64,000 nucleotides of DNA from Paenibacillus sp. MAHUQ-63 (GTDB taxonomy: Bacteria > Bacillota > Bacilli > Paenibacillales > NBRC-103111). The notes under the pieces were generated by a model that saw nothing but the letters and a program-made list of their open reading frames with translations, had not been told where the DNA came from and did no database searches. Positions 42,959 through 51,896 of the stretch are shown piece by piece (the first letter of the stretch is position 1; each line of letters opens with the position of its first letter). The stretch lies in contig NZ_JARADB010000003.1 in the NCBI RefSeq assembly GCF_028765165.1, positions 479,210 to 543,209 of the forward strand, written 5' to 3'. The position numbers and the translations under genes are program-made.

Positions 42959-44380
42959 TTAGGAAACTGTTTGCGGCTTAGGCATGCCGGCCCGAAGATA
43001 GCCGATTGCACATATAATGGAGAGGATCACAACCAACGTAAGCCCCCAATAAATGTTACTGTAGGCGTGCGCCAAAGGAAAATCTTTCTGCCATACAAGC
43101 GCGCTTGCCGTTGCGGCAACCCCGAAAGCACCGCTAAAAAATTGCAGCAACTGATACAATCCAAGTCCAGAAGCGATCTGTGAAGGGAGCAGCAATCTGG
43201 AGATTTCGTTGGAAATACTGCTCGTCAAAATGGTGTAGCTAACACTCATCAGCATATAAATGAACAGGATCGCCAAGAAAGAAACGCCCTCAAGCAGCGC
43301 GAACAAAATAACGGAAGCGAGCAAAAACAACGGCGTGTAACGAATGAGCGAGCTGTTCCCGCGAGCATCGATAATCCGTCCTACCTTGCGTGAGACGATC
43401 ATTGCCAATGCTGAGCCTGGGAAAATAACCAAACCAGCTTGGATGGCGCTCAGCCCGTATTGTTTGACCAATATTTGAGGCATCAGGAATAAAGTTGCAA
43501 AACTGCATAAATACGCCGCAATTCCAACGGCACCTAAAATTAAAAATGAACGATTGCTAAACAACGCCGGAAGTACGAAGGGATCTTTGGCCGAGCGAAT
43601 GCGTATAATAAATAGAACAATGGAAACCAGCCCCGCCAGAAGTGCGATGACCGAATGGTTCGTCAAAAATAAGAGCAGCCCTGTTGTTCCAACTCCAATG
43701 AAAAACGCGCCAATTGCATCAAAGGACCCTTTCCGCGGCTCCTCTTTCGGAATCATTGACATATAGAAAGGCACGAGCACTAAAGTGACAGCTGTAACGA
43801 CAAATAAAAGCTTCCAACCGAGATACTCGACGACAATTCCACCAACGACGGGACCGAAACCAAGTCCGAAAGCGACCGAAGACATGATCATAGCCATAGC
43901 TTTCCCACGACGTTGAATAGGAATGTACCGAGATAATAAAACTAGTGCTAAGGCTGGAATCGAGCCTGCTCCGGATGCTTGCACAATACGCACGATCAGC
44001 AGCATAGCAAAACTGTTGCTGAACAGTCCCGCGATAGCACCTAGGCTGAGCGATAATATCCCAATAATGAAAAGTCTCCTGATGGGAATAAAATCAGCAA
44101 GCCGGCTGTACGTAATCGATGAGATCGCAAATACAATGGAATATCCGGTTACGATCCAAGAGGTAGCCGATGCCGTAAGACTGAACTCCTTAGCCACGTC
44201 CGAGAGAGCCAAATTGAACATCATCGTGTTCATGATGACAAGGACGATCGTAATTCCGAGCAGCAAGGTGACGACGCCTTCTCTCATACCGCTATCGCTG
44301 CCCTCGCGGTTAACATGGCCAATATGGGCCTTGCTGGCTTGAATTGTATTTTTATGCTTCGGATCATGCTTTTTTCGCAT
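42959..44380 (-). CDS. MFS drug-exporter-like transporter (DHA2 type)
   Basis: This inner-membrane protein of about 473 residues has 14 hydrophobic segments. The first (EGVVTLLLGITIVLVIMNTMMF) and the motif SRLADFIPIRRLFIIGILSLS between helices 2 and 3 match the drug:H+ antiporter family 2. The ATG at 44380 (MRKKHDPK) follows GCGAGG and is preferred to an in-frame start at 44464 inside the divergent promoter. It is divergent from an ArsR-type regulator at 44499, so it is probably controlled by it. The substrate is unknown. Confidence 0.85.
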   Translation of the reverse strand: MRKKHDPKHKNTIQASKAHIGHVNREGSDSGMREGVVTLLLGITIVLVIMNTMMFNLALSDVAKEFSLTASATSWIVTGYSIVFAISSITYSRLADFIPIRRLFIIGILSLSLGAIAGLFSNSFAMLLIVRIVQASGAGSIPALALVLLSRYIPIQRRGKAMAMIMSSVAFGLGFGPVVGGIVVEYLGWKLLFVVTAVTLVLVPFYMSMIPKEEPRKGSFDAIGAFFIGVGTTGLLLFLTNHSVIALLAGLVSIVLFIIRIRSAKDPFVLPALFSNRSFLILGAVGIAAYLCSFATLFLMPQILVKQYGLSAIQAGLVIFPGSALAMIVSRKVGRIIDARGNSSLIRYTPLFLLASVILFALLEGVSFLAILFIYMLMSVSYTILTSSISNEISRLLLPSQIASGLGLYQLLQFFSGAFGVAATASALVWQKDFPLAHAYSNIYWGLTLVVILSIICAIGYLRAGMPKPQTVS

Positions 44381-44412
44381 GGTTATTACCTCGCTCTCTT
44401 TAAATTCGTTAT

Positions 44413-44428
44413 TTCGATAATAATCGAA
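44413..44428. promoter_or_regulatory. Candidate ArsR-type operator (TTCGAT-4-ATCGAA)
   Basis: A perfect inverted repeat with 6-bp arms lies between the MFS and ArsR-like genes. The regulator gene's TATAAT box is at 44455-44460. Confidence 0.45.
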
Positions 44429-44498
44429 CAATAGAATAATAACACGGGTTGTGCTATAATTCAATCATATACTGTAAAAAAGTAAGGGGGATGCTCGA

Positions 44499-44885
44499 GT
44501 GAAGCACTTATTTCATCCAGATCGCGCAGACATTCAATTATCCACCGTTCTATATGCACTGAGCGACCCGGTTCGCTTATTAATTGTTTCGGAGCTTTAC
44601 AAAGGATGTGAACGGGCATGCGGCGACTTCGCAGTTCCCGTTGTGAAATCCACGATGTCACACCATGCTCGCACGTTAAGAGAAGCCGGTGTCATCAACG
44701 TACGCATCCACGGCACCCAACGTCTTATTTCCCTTAGATCCGAGGATTTAGACATACGTTTCCCCGGACTATTAACATCTATACTATCCGCCTACGAAGC
44801 TTCCGGTGAGAAAATGAAGCTTTATCCCGACCTGTACGAGTCGGAGGCGGAACCCCAACATGAGCACGAGTCTAGAGTAGAATAG
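44499..44885 (+). CDS. ArsR-family transcriptional regulator
   Basis: This 128-residue winged helix-turn-helix protein resembles ArsR/SmtB repressors. LYALSDPVRLLIVSELYKGC near residue 18 and VVKSTMSHHARTLREAGVINV near 48 are typical helices. The wing (RIHGTQRLISLRSEDLD) follows. The GTG start at 44499 follows AAGGGGG at 8 bp. The usual metal-binding CVCD motif is absent, so it may respond to a drug, thiol or oxidant. It is divergent from the MFS transporter, probably its target, and a palindrome lies between them. Confidence 0.85.
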   Translation: MKHLFHPDRADIQLSTVLYALSDPVRLLIVSELYKGCERACGDFAVPVVKSTMSHHARTLREAGVINVRIHGTQRLISLRSEDLDIRFPGLLTSILSAYEASGEKMKLYPDLYESEAEPQHEHESRVE

Positions 44886-44897
44886 TCTCCAAATAAA

Positions 44898-44950
44898 ACG
44901 CACAAAGTCCAATGAGCTAATTTCGTATTAGCCATTGGACTTTTGCGTTT
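44898..44950 (+). terminator. Terminator of the ArsR-like gene
   Basis: AAGTCCAATG pairs with CATTGGACTT around an inner GCTAAT/ATTAGC pairing, followed by TTTTGCGTTT. It starts 12 bp past the stop. Confidence 0.9.
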
Positions 44951-44974
44951 GGTAGGAGAGCAGCCCGATTTGGA

Positions 44975-45165
44975 ATAAGGGGAATTTCTCCCGTTATTCT
45001 TCACCTTTAATGGTTTAAACAGACTCATAGCTGGAAAAACTCCCGTTATTTTCTCCTAAATGCCAGAACTTCTCGCATTTTCAATGAAAATAACTGGAGA
45101 AATTCCAGTAATTTCCCCTCAAGCCATTCATTTAAGGCGAAATAACGGGAGGAATTCCAGTTATC
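44975..45165. repeat. Intergenic repeats, family B, locus 2
   Basis: Units such as GGGGAATTTCTCCCGTTATT (near 44980), ATAACTGGAGAAATTCCAGT (near 45092) and AATAACGGGAGGAATTCCAG (near 45140) occur in both orientations. They match the units near 7545-7740. Confidence 0.75.
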
Positions 45166-45234
45166 ACCGGGCAAGCACTCGCGGTTGGTAGCCAAAAGTA
45201 GCTGGTAGGTGTAGTAAGGTATAGTTAGCATCCA

Positions 45235-45530
45235 CTTGCAGCTAGTTTTACTTAGTTGCAGCAGGTGCAACAGTTCGGGCAGTCGCATGCAGCAGGTGCA
45301 GTCAGTTACAGCATTTACAGCATTTACAGCATTTACAGCAGGTGCAGCAGTTTTGCGGCAGTTGCACCAGTGCACCAGTTACCAGTAGTTACTACAGTTC
45401 AGGCAGGTGCATCCAACAGTCGCAGCAGGTGCAGAGGTAAGTCAGTTGCAGTAGGTACGGTCAGTACATAGGCGCAACAGGTACATGCAGTTACTGTAGT
45501 CACTTCATTAATAACAGGTGCAGACAGTTA
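45235..45530. repeat. CAG-rich low-complexity repeats
   Basis: The stretch is built of GCAGCAGGTGCA, CAGTTGCAG and CAGTTAC motifs. It includes a perfect triplet of ACAGCATTT at 45308-45334. It lies just before the end of the GH43 gene. No coding sequence is supported. Confidence 0.75.
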
Positions 45531-47879
45531 CTTTGCCGCTGCAACCGTCAGCGGCGAAATCGTCCACGCCGGCGATGCCCCCCGGAGCCCGACACGGCCC
45601 AGCAGGAACGCATTCGGGTCCGTCCATTTCACAACCGGCGCTTGGCTGCCCTCTGCGAAAACAGCAATGGTCGGCCCGTGCAGCTTCACGGTGATCCGGC
45701 GGGTCTGGCCAGGGAGGAATGCCAGCGTGCCGGAGGCTGCCTGAACGGCATTCTCGTAGCTGATTCGCCGCAGCACGACCCTGCCGTTATAGAACGCGAG
45801 CCCGTACCCCATGAAAGCATCCTTCACCTGATCCTTGAACTCGGACTCGTTCGTCGTCCTCAGCAGGATGCCCGCTTCCTCCGCGCTTTCAGCCGCATCG
45901 GCCTTGAGCGTCAGATCGAAGCTGACGTCGTAGTCCGTCCAGCCCCAATCGCCGCCGAAACGGTTGAAGATGCCAACCGCCGCCGGCTTGACGACCGTCG
46001 TCTCGGGCACAGGCGCCGTCAAACTCGCTTCCGCGTACCTGAGCGTGATCTCTCCCTTCGCCCGGCTCAGTGACAGCCACTGCGGCCCTTTCGTTAGCGC
46101 GAACTCGCCCAGCGGGACCGTCGTCCACTCCGCATCGGCTGCGAATAAGGAGGCATCCAGCTTGACCTCCTTGCTCTTGCCATTGATTGCCACGGAGAGC
46201 GTGGAGCCTGCTGACGATCGGGCTGCCTTCACCGCAAGCAGATAGCTCCCGTCCTGGCGAACGTTCACGGGAAAGGAAATCCCGTCGCCCTTGCCCGACA
46301 GGACCACGGCATCGCTGCCGTCGGGCGTTATACCGGATCGTACGTCCGGGTTGCCGTCGCGCAGCCCATGCACAGCTTCCATCGCGCCGGGCAGCGGCTT
46401 GATCACTTTCATATCACTGCTGCCGTTCGCATCATTCGCGAATGCCGTATAGCGCAGCTCCGGCTTCGCTCCCTGCGGCCATGCATAGCCGATCCGGCCG
46501 GCCTTAGCCGCCATACCCGCCTGCTCGATTCTGAGCAGCCCGTCCCAGTAAAGCAGCGTGCCCGCGCTCCCCGACTCGACGCGAATCGTATGCAGCTTCG
46601 CCATATCAGGCAGCGGCTTCGCAGCAACAACCGTGTCGACGCCGTTCACACGGTCGACCAGCGCCAGCTCCGCCCCGTTCACACGGACTAAACGATAATT
46701 GCGCTCATCCGCATAGGCGAATATAGCATCCAGCGAGGAACTTCCCCCGGCATCGCCCAACCGGAAGTTATACTCTACGGTATATTTCTCTTCTGTACGG
46801 CTTCGCGCCAAAAGTGTCTCACGGCCTTCAAGCTCAGCCGACTCCCACTTCTCCCCGGCTGGCACTGCACCCGGCACGTCCCGGAACACCGGCATCGCCG
46901 GCGCTTCTTGCGCTGTCCCGTGCGTCGGCCCGAGAACGGACATTTTATCCCCGTTGAATACGAGCCGGTCCAGATTCAGCTTGCGGACGGGAGGTCCTTC
47001 CGCAGAGCGTCCGATCAGGTTATGGTAGACGATATAATAGGAATCGAGATCGGGTCCCATTACAGTCGCACTGTGTCCCAATCCGTTGAAATCAGCCGCC
47101 GTGGAAATCAGGATCGGATTGTTCTCGGGAATATGGTAGGTCCCCATCGGAGATTCTTTGCTCACGCCATAATTGACACGGTACCCTTTGCTGAATACGT
47201 GATTCCCGGTGTACGTCATGAAGTACCGCCCATTGCGCTTAATGATCATCGAGCCTTCCGTCCAATGACCGAGCGAGGCGTTCAACTGCGTATCCGCTCC
47301 GATCGTATACGGATCGGACATTGGGCTCGCCATAATGCCTCCGAATTTGGCGTGTGTGAAATACCACTTCTCATCGTCGTCGATAAACACCGAGCCGTCG
47401 ATCGTGAACCCGAGATTGTCCGTCTTCTTAACGAACGGTCCGGTTGGCTTGTCGCTCTGGAGAACGTAATGTCCTTTGCCTGCAGGCGACGTATACATAT
47501 AGAACGAACCGTTCCAATAAACCACCTCCGGCGCATAGGCGCCTACGCTAATGGGCTCCTCCGTAACCAACCCTTCATAGCGCCAGTTCACCAGATCGTC
47601 CGAACTCCATGCTTTAATGCCGACTCTGCGGTCCTTCGTACTGCAATACAAATAATATTGGCCATCGTACCGAAGCACATAAGGATCTCCGATGCCATAA
47701 TCCTCCCACTCCTGATCCAGCACGAACGGATTCTGGTACGTTTGTCCCAAAGCAACCTCCATCCTGTTCGCTCCCTTCTTTCCATCCGACGGCAGCATCG
47801 GCGTAACCAATACCAGCGCCACCAGCACAATTGCACTCGCAGCAATAATAAGCAACCACGATTTTCTAGACTTTGGCAT
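45528..47879 (-). CDS. Membrane-anchored GH43-family enzyme with C-terminal domains
   Basis: This 783-residue protein has a basic start and an N-terminal transmembrane anchor (LLIIAASAIVLVALVLVTPM). The GH43 five-bladed propeller follows: catalytic base Asp65 in IGDPYVL, pKa-modulating Asp161 in FTIDGSVF and acid Glu208 in WTEGSMI. All three residues are present, so it is probably active on arabinan or arabinoxylan. A C-terminal half from about 360 has a concanavalin-like lectin layout and a galactose-binding-like sandwich. It is the last gene of the locus, 80 bp after GH51. Confidence 0.82.
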   Translation of the reverse strand: MPKSRKSWLLIIAASAIVLVALVLVTPMLPSDGKKGANRMEVALGQTYQNPFVLDQEWEDYGIGDPYVLRYDGQYYLYCSTKDRRVGIKAWSSDDLVNWRYEGLVTEEPISVGAYAPEVVYWNGSFYMYTSPAGKGHYVLQSDKPTGPFVKKTDNLGFTIDGSVFIDDDEKWYFTHAKFGGIMASPMSDPYTIGADTQLNASLGHWTEGSMIIKRNGRYFMTYTGNHVFSKGYRVNYGVSKESPMGTYHIPENNPILISTAADFNGLGHSATVMGPDLDSYYIVYHNLIGRSAEGPPVRKLNLDRLVFNGDKMSVLGPTHGTAQEAPAMPVFRDVPGAVPAGEKWESAELEGRETLLARSRTEEKYTVEYNFRLGDAGGSSSLDAIFAYADERNYRLVRVNGAELALVDRVNGVDTVVAAKPLPDMAKLHTIRVESGSAGTLLYWDGLLRIEQAGMAAKAGRIGYAWPQGAKPELRYTAFANDANGSSDMKVIKPLPGAMEAVHGLRDGNPDVRSGITPDGSDAVVLSGKGDGISFPVNVRQDGSYLLAVKAARSSAGSTLSVAINGKSKEVKLDASLFAADAEWTTVPLGEFALTKGPQWLSLSRAKGEITLRYAEASLTAPVPETTVVKPAAVGIFNRFGGDWGWTDYDVSFDLTLKADAAESAEEAGILLRTTNESEFKDQVKDAFMGYGLAFYNGRVVLRRISYENAVQAASGTLAFLPGQTRRITVKLHGPTIAVFAEGSQAPVVKWTDPNAFLLGRVGLRGASPAWTISPLTVAAAK

Positions 47880-47947
47880 TTATCTGTCCTTTATTCAGAC
47901 TTTAGCATTTATCTAACCTTCTATCCCAAACTTTAGCATTTATCCAT
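47867..47947. repeat. Triplicated segment containing the GH43 start codon
   Basis: GATAAATGCYAAAGT occurs three times on the minus strand, spaced about 29 and 31 bp. The last copy holds the true start. The first two begin mini frames (M-L-K-F-G-I-stop and M-L-K-S-E-stop). Confidence 0.8.
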
Positions 47948-47959
47948 CTATCTCTTCTT

Positions 47960-49981
47960 CTAGCGGGTAATTTCCAGCGCATAAACGGAAGAAGCCCTAA
48001 GCTGACAAGTCACTTGTGAATGCATAACCGGCAATTCGCGGGTGACGCACACCACATTCTCCGGGTTCAGCGCATTGTTGATGCTCTCATAATGATCGCC
48101 GGTCAGTTCCAGCAAACGGGCTGTACCCGATTCAGCGAACCCGCCCAACTCCACATCGGTTATCGTATCCTCGAGACTTCGGTTCACGATCAGAACCGTC
48201 AATTTATCGCCGGCTGTATTCACACAAGCGACGACATCCAGGTTCGGCAGATCATTCAACTGCGGCGCGGGTACCGTCCCCTCTGCACGTTGAACCGAAA
48301 AAACGGCGCAATCGGTCTGACTCTCCACAACGTACCCCAAGTCGCTGTTTGCATACATCTTCATGACATAATAAGAAGGTGTGCCGTACACGGTCAAACG
48401 GTTCTCGCTTCTGCCGGCAGATTTCCCTCGGAACTGGTCCGCATAGAAATCTCCCACCCGAATGCAGCCGCCAAGCCAACCGTTCACAAGGTCGGAGAAA
48501 CTGCCGATCTCGATCAAATCGCTATTGCGGATGAATTCGTTGAGATTCGCCGCATTCGCAGCCGCCGCCTCCAGCGTATGCTCATTCGGAAGCCCTTTGC
48601 GGATTGTATTCGCATAATACATCGTATTATATTCGGTGACAGCCAATTTCAGATGGGCGTAACGGTCCGAGGACCCGAACTTTTCCCTTAATTGTCTGAC
48701 GGTTTCCCGCGTCCACTCCGGATAAGTGACGATAGCTTGAAACCGCTCTTCTTGCGGCGTACGGGCATTCATCCCGAACCGGTTGGCGCCATGATACAGA
48801 TGCAAAGTCAAATAATCGATATACTCGGCAGCCCGCTCCAATAACGGCTCGTTCCAATCCATCCTCACATCGCCGCAAGCCAACAGCACGATTCCCGGAT
48901 CAGTTGCTTTCATCGCCTGTGCGAATTGCAGATAACGTTCTGCGAACTGCTCCGCCGTGCAGTGACCGACCTGCCAGCCGCCCCACACTTCATTGCCGAT
49001 CTCCCAATATTTCACGCCATATGGTTCAGGATAGCCATTGGCGGCACGCAGCTTGCCCATCGGCGTATGGGCATCGCCATTGCAGTATTCCACCCATGCG
49101 GCCGCTTCCTCGGGCGTTCCCGACCCGTCGTTGACACAGATGAGTGGCTCTACGTTCAGCTCACGGCAAAACCGGATAAACTCATCCGTTCCGAAATATT
49201 TGTTCGTCCAGCCGCCCCACGCTTCATTCATCACGCACGGGCGTTCATACATGGGCCCGATAGCCTGCTGCCAATGGTAAGCGCTGATATAATTGCCCGC
49301 AAGCCTCATCATGCCGGCATTCAATTCCTTCGTCATCGCCATGACTTCCTGGCGGACATTGCCTGTGCGTACGGAAGGGAGCAAGGAAATGTGATCCAGC
49401 CAAAGCATCCCCGTGGATACGTGATCCAGCCAGCGCTCATGCTCCGCAGACACATACAAGCGGAACTCTGCTTGCTCGCAATCGCGTGAAACGGTGAGCA
49501 CCGCTTCATAGTGCCGCCAGTCGTGGCTGATCGGCTCGATATTCGTCCGGCCCAGCACTTCGCCGCATGCCCGATCTACAATCTCCGCCGTGACCTGCTT
49601 GATCTCCACAGAAGCTCGCGCATATAGCGCCAAATCATAGCCTTGCGAATCCTGCTTCACTGCGATCGCTTGGCTTATGCCCGCATAAGCCTCATCATCG
49701 CTATAGATGCGAATCATTTGACTATGCCCGGAATGGCGGGCGGCCGCAGCCTCAAGCCCATAAACGGTGCTTTTGCCGTTCGTGTAGGGACGCCAGTCAC
49801 CGGAAAGCCCTCTGTACGTGACGTCCATACTTTCAAAGTCCATATCTTTGAGCGGATAAGCCAACATGGCATCCATATGATCGCGGATGTCTTCGACGAA
49901 GTGTCCGAACAAGAACGGATTAATTTTACTTGTGCCGACGCGATTCGGCATGACCTGGATTCTAGCTTTTGATTGCACCAT
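47960..49981 (-). CDS. GH51-type alpha-L-arabinofuranosidase
   Basis: This 673-residue cytoplasmic exo-enzyme releases L-arabinose from arabinan or arabinoxylan oligomers. The catalytic acid/base is the Glu in YWEIGNEVWGGWQVG (near residue 331), and the nucleophile is the Glu in LAVTEYNTMYY (near 450). The C-terminal beta-sandwich carries VVACVNTAGDKLTVLIVNRS. There is no signal peptide. GGGGGGAGG precedes the ATG. It lies 24 bp after the LplC-like permease, which suggests import and cleavage of arabino-oligosaccharides as one step. Confidence 0.9.
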   Translation of the reverse strand: MVQSKARIQVMPNRVGTSKINPFLFGHFVEDIRDHMDAMLAYPLKDMDFESMDVTYRGLSGDWRPYTNGKSTVYGLEAAAARHSGHSQMIRIYSDDEAYAGISQAIAVKQDSQGYDLALYARASVEIKQVTAEIVDRACGEVLGRTNIEPISHDWRHYEAVLTVSRDCEQAEFRLYVSAEHERWLDHVSTGMLWLDHISLLPSVRTGNVRQEVMAMTKELNAGMMRLAGNYISAYHWQQAIGPMYERPCVMNEAWGGWTNKYFGTDEFIRFCRELNVEPLICVNDGSGTPEEAAAWVEYCNGDAHTPMGKLRAANGYPEPYGVKYWEIGNEVWGGWQVGHCTAEQFAERYLQFAQAMKATDPGIVLLACGDVRMDWNEPLLERAAEYIDYLTLHLYHGANRFGMNARTPQEERFQAIVTYPEWTRETVRQLREKFGSSDRYAHLKLAVTEYNTMYYANTIRKGLPNEHTLEAAAANAANLNEFIRNSDLIEIGSFSDLVNGWLGGCIRVGDFYADQFRGKSAGRSENRLTVYGTPSYYVMKMYANSDLGYVVESQTDCAVFSVQRAEGTVPAPQLNDLPNLDVVACVNTAGDKLTVLIVNRSLEDTITDVELGGFAESGTARLLELTGDHYESINNALNPENVVCVTRELPVMHSQVTCQLRASSVYALEITR

Positions 49982-50004
49982 AGTCTAAACGCTTCCTCCC
50001 CCTG

Positions 50005-50898
50005 TTATCCTTTTAATGAACCAATCATAACGCCTTTCACAAAGTGCCTTTGAACAAACGGGTACATAACTAGCACCGGCAGGCTGGAAATAATGATCAC
50101 AACATATTTGATGCTTTCGGCAAGCAGCACTTTGGACTCCAGCCCTACATTGCTGTCAGCCGCATCCGCCGAGTTGACCATCAGCACCTCACGCAGCACG
50201 AGCTGCAGCGGATACAAATCTTTGCTGCGAATGTAAATCAGCGCGTTGAAATAAGAATTCCAGTGACCGACCGCGTAGAACAGGATCATGACGGCCAAGA
50301 TCGGTTTGGATAAGGGTAAAATGACATGCGTCAACAGCTTCCAGTTCGAGCACCCGTCGATATGTGCTGCTTCCTGAATCTCCCAAGGGATGCTGGTTTG
50401 AAAATAAGTGCGCATCACAATCAAATTATAGGTGGCAATAGCGCCCGGGATTACCAGCGCCCACATTGTGTCCACCATCCCCAAGTTTTTCACGAGGAGA
50501 TAAGACGGAATGAGCCCCCCGCTGAAAAACATCGTAAGCGTTACGAAAAACATAATGATCCCGCGTCCGGGCAGATCCGGTCTTGACAGCGGGTAAGCGG
50601 CGAGCGTCGTCATTAGCAGATTGATCAGCGTACCCACGAGTGTGTAGATAATAGTATTGCCGTAGCCGTTCCAGATTTGCTCGTTCTCAAAAACGTTCCG
50701 GTAGGCGTCCAACGTTATTTGCTTAGGCAGTAAGACGACTTCGCCGCTTAGCACCAATGCGGGATCGCTGAAGGATGCGCTAACGATAAAGATGAGCGGG
50801 TACAGCACGGCGACCACGATCAGGACGGCCAATATGTTCACGACGGCATCGAATATCTTCTCGTCCGATTTCCTTTTCTTGCGCGTTATTTCCTGCAC
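50005..50898 (-). CDS. Carbohydrate ABC transporter permease (LplC-like, third cassette)
   Basis: This 297-residue CUT1 permease has membrane segments starting AVVNILAVLIVVAVLYPLIFIV. The EAA loop QEAAHIDGCSNWKLLTHVILPLS is near residue 175. The C-terminus is GVMIGSLKG. It follows the LplB-like gene by 13 bp. It is paired with the lipoprotein at 51897-53501. Confidence 0.92.
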   Translation of the reverse strand: MQEITRKKRKSDEKIFDAVVNILAVLIVVAVLYPLIFIVSASFSDPALVLSGEVVLLPKQITLDAYRNVFENEQIWNGYGNTIIYTLVGTLINLLMTTLAAYPLSRPDLPGRGIIMFFVTLTMFFSGGLIPSYLLVKNLGMVDTMWALVIPGAIATYNLIVMRTYFQTSIPWEIQEAAHIDGCSNWKLLTHVILPLSKPILAVMILFYAVGHWNSYFNALIYIRSKDLYPLQLVLREVLMVNSADAADSNVGLESKVLLAESIKYVVIIISSLPVLVMYPFVQRHFVKGVMIGSLKG

Positions 50899-50911
50899 GA
50901 CAGGCCCCTCC

Positions 50912-51868
50912 TTACCATAAACTTGTCTCCGCCTTTTTCCGGGCGAACCGGTTCACGAGCAGCAGCAGCGCCAGATTAACGACAGAGTTAAACAAGCCAA
51001 TAGCAGCCGTGTAGCTGTATTCGCCTTTCAAAATACCTGCGGAGTAAACGAACGTGGAGATCACATCGCTGGACTCCAGATTTAAATTATTTTGCATAAG
51101 CAAAATTTTCTCAAACCCGACATTCATGAAATGACCGACGTCGAGTATTAACAAAATGACGATGACCGGCAAAATTCCGGGAATCGATACGTGCCAGATG
51201 CGCCGCAGCCGGCTTGCGCCATCCATTTTGGCCGCTTCGTACAGCTGCGGGTTGACGCCGCTCAGGGCTGCAATATAGATGATCGATTGCCACCCCATAT
51301 TTTGCCAGATGTTAGAGCCGATGAAGATCGTCTTGAACCATCCTGCCGAATCGAGAAACCGAACCGGCGTACCGCCAATCGCTTCAATAATCGTATTGAC
51401 CGGTCCCCCTCGGGTAGACAGGAACAGCATGATCATCCCGACCATAACGACAATGGAAATAAAATGGGGAATATACGTAATGTTTTGCACAATTTTACTG
51501 AACGCCTTGTTTCGAATTTCCGTAACCAGCAAAGCAAGGAGGATCGGAATCGGGAAAGCGAACAGCAGAGAAAATAAATTAATCGAAATGGTGTTCCAGA
51601 GCAGCCTCCAGAAGTAGTACGACTCGACGAACCGCTCGAAATGATCCAGACCGACCCAGGCGCTGCCGCTGATGCCTTTGGCCGGTGAGAAATTCTTGAA
51701 GGCAATCTGCAGCCCGTACAGAGGCCCGTAATGAAACACAAGATACCATGCGATGGGGATGAGCAGCATCAAATAGAGGTCGTACCTGCTGCTCACCGCT
51801 TTCCAGAGGCTGGAGCGCCTCGATTGGGTTCGAGACGCCACGCCTGCCGTATTTACCGTACTCTTCAT
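50912..51868 (-). CDS. Carbohydrate ABC transporter permease (LplB-like, third cassette)
   Basis: This 318-residue CUT1 permease has a first membrane segment YLMLLIPIAWYLVFHYGPLYG. The EAA loop LYEAAKMDGASRLRRIWHVSIPGI is near residue 205. The N-terminal 25 residues are Ser/Thr/Arg-rich. It lies 28 bp after the binding lipoprotein gene and 13 bp before the LplC-like gene. Its partner ATPase is encoded elsewhere. Confidence 0.92.
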   Translation of the reverse strand: MKSTVNTAGVASRTQSRRSSLWKAVSSRYDLYLMLLIPIAWYLVFHYGPLYGLQIAFKNFSPAKGISGSAWVGLDHFERFVESYYFWRLLWNTISINLFSLLFAFPIPILLALLVTEIRNKAFSKIVQNITYIPHFISIVVMVGMIMLFLSTRGGPVNTIIEAIGGTPVRFLDSAGWFKTIFIGSNIWQNMGWQSIIYIAALSGVNPQLYEAAKMDGASRLRRIWHVSIPGILPVIVILLILDVGHFMNVGFEKILLMQNNLNLESSDVISTFVYSAGILKGEYSYTAAIGLFNSVVNLALLLLVNRFARKKAETSLW

Positions 51869-51896
51869 CTATAGCCCTCCAGCCGTCAAATACCGC

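Noticed and set aside
45256..45471. Short plus-strand frame rich in Gln and Ser-Ile-Tyr repeats
   Set aside because: It arises from the ACAGCATTT and GCAG repeats.
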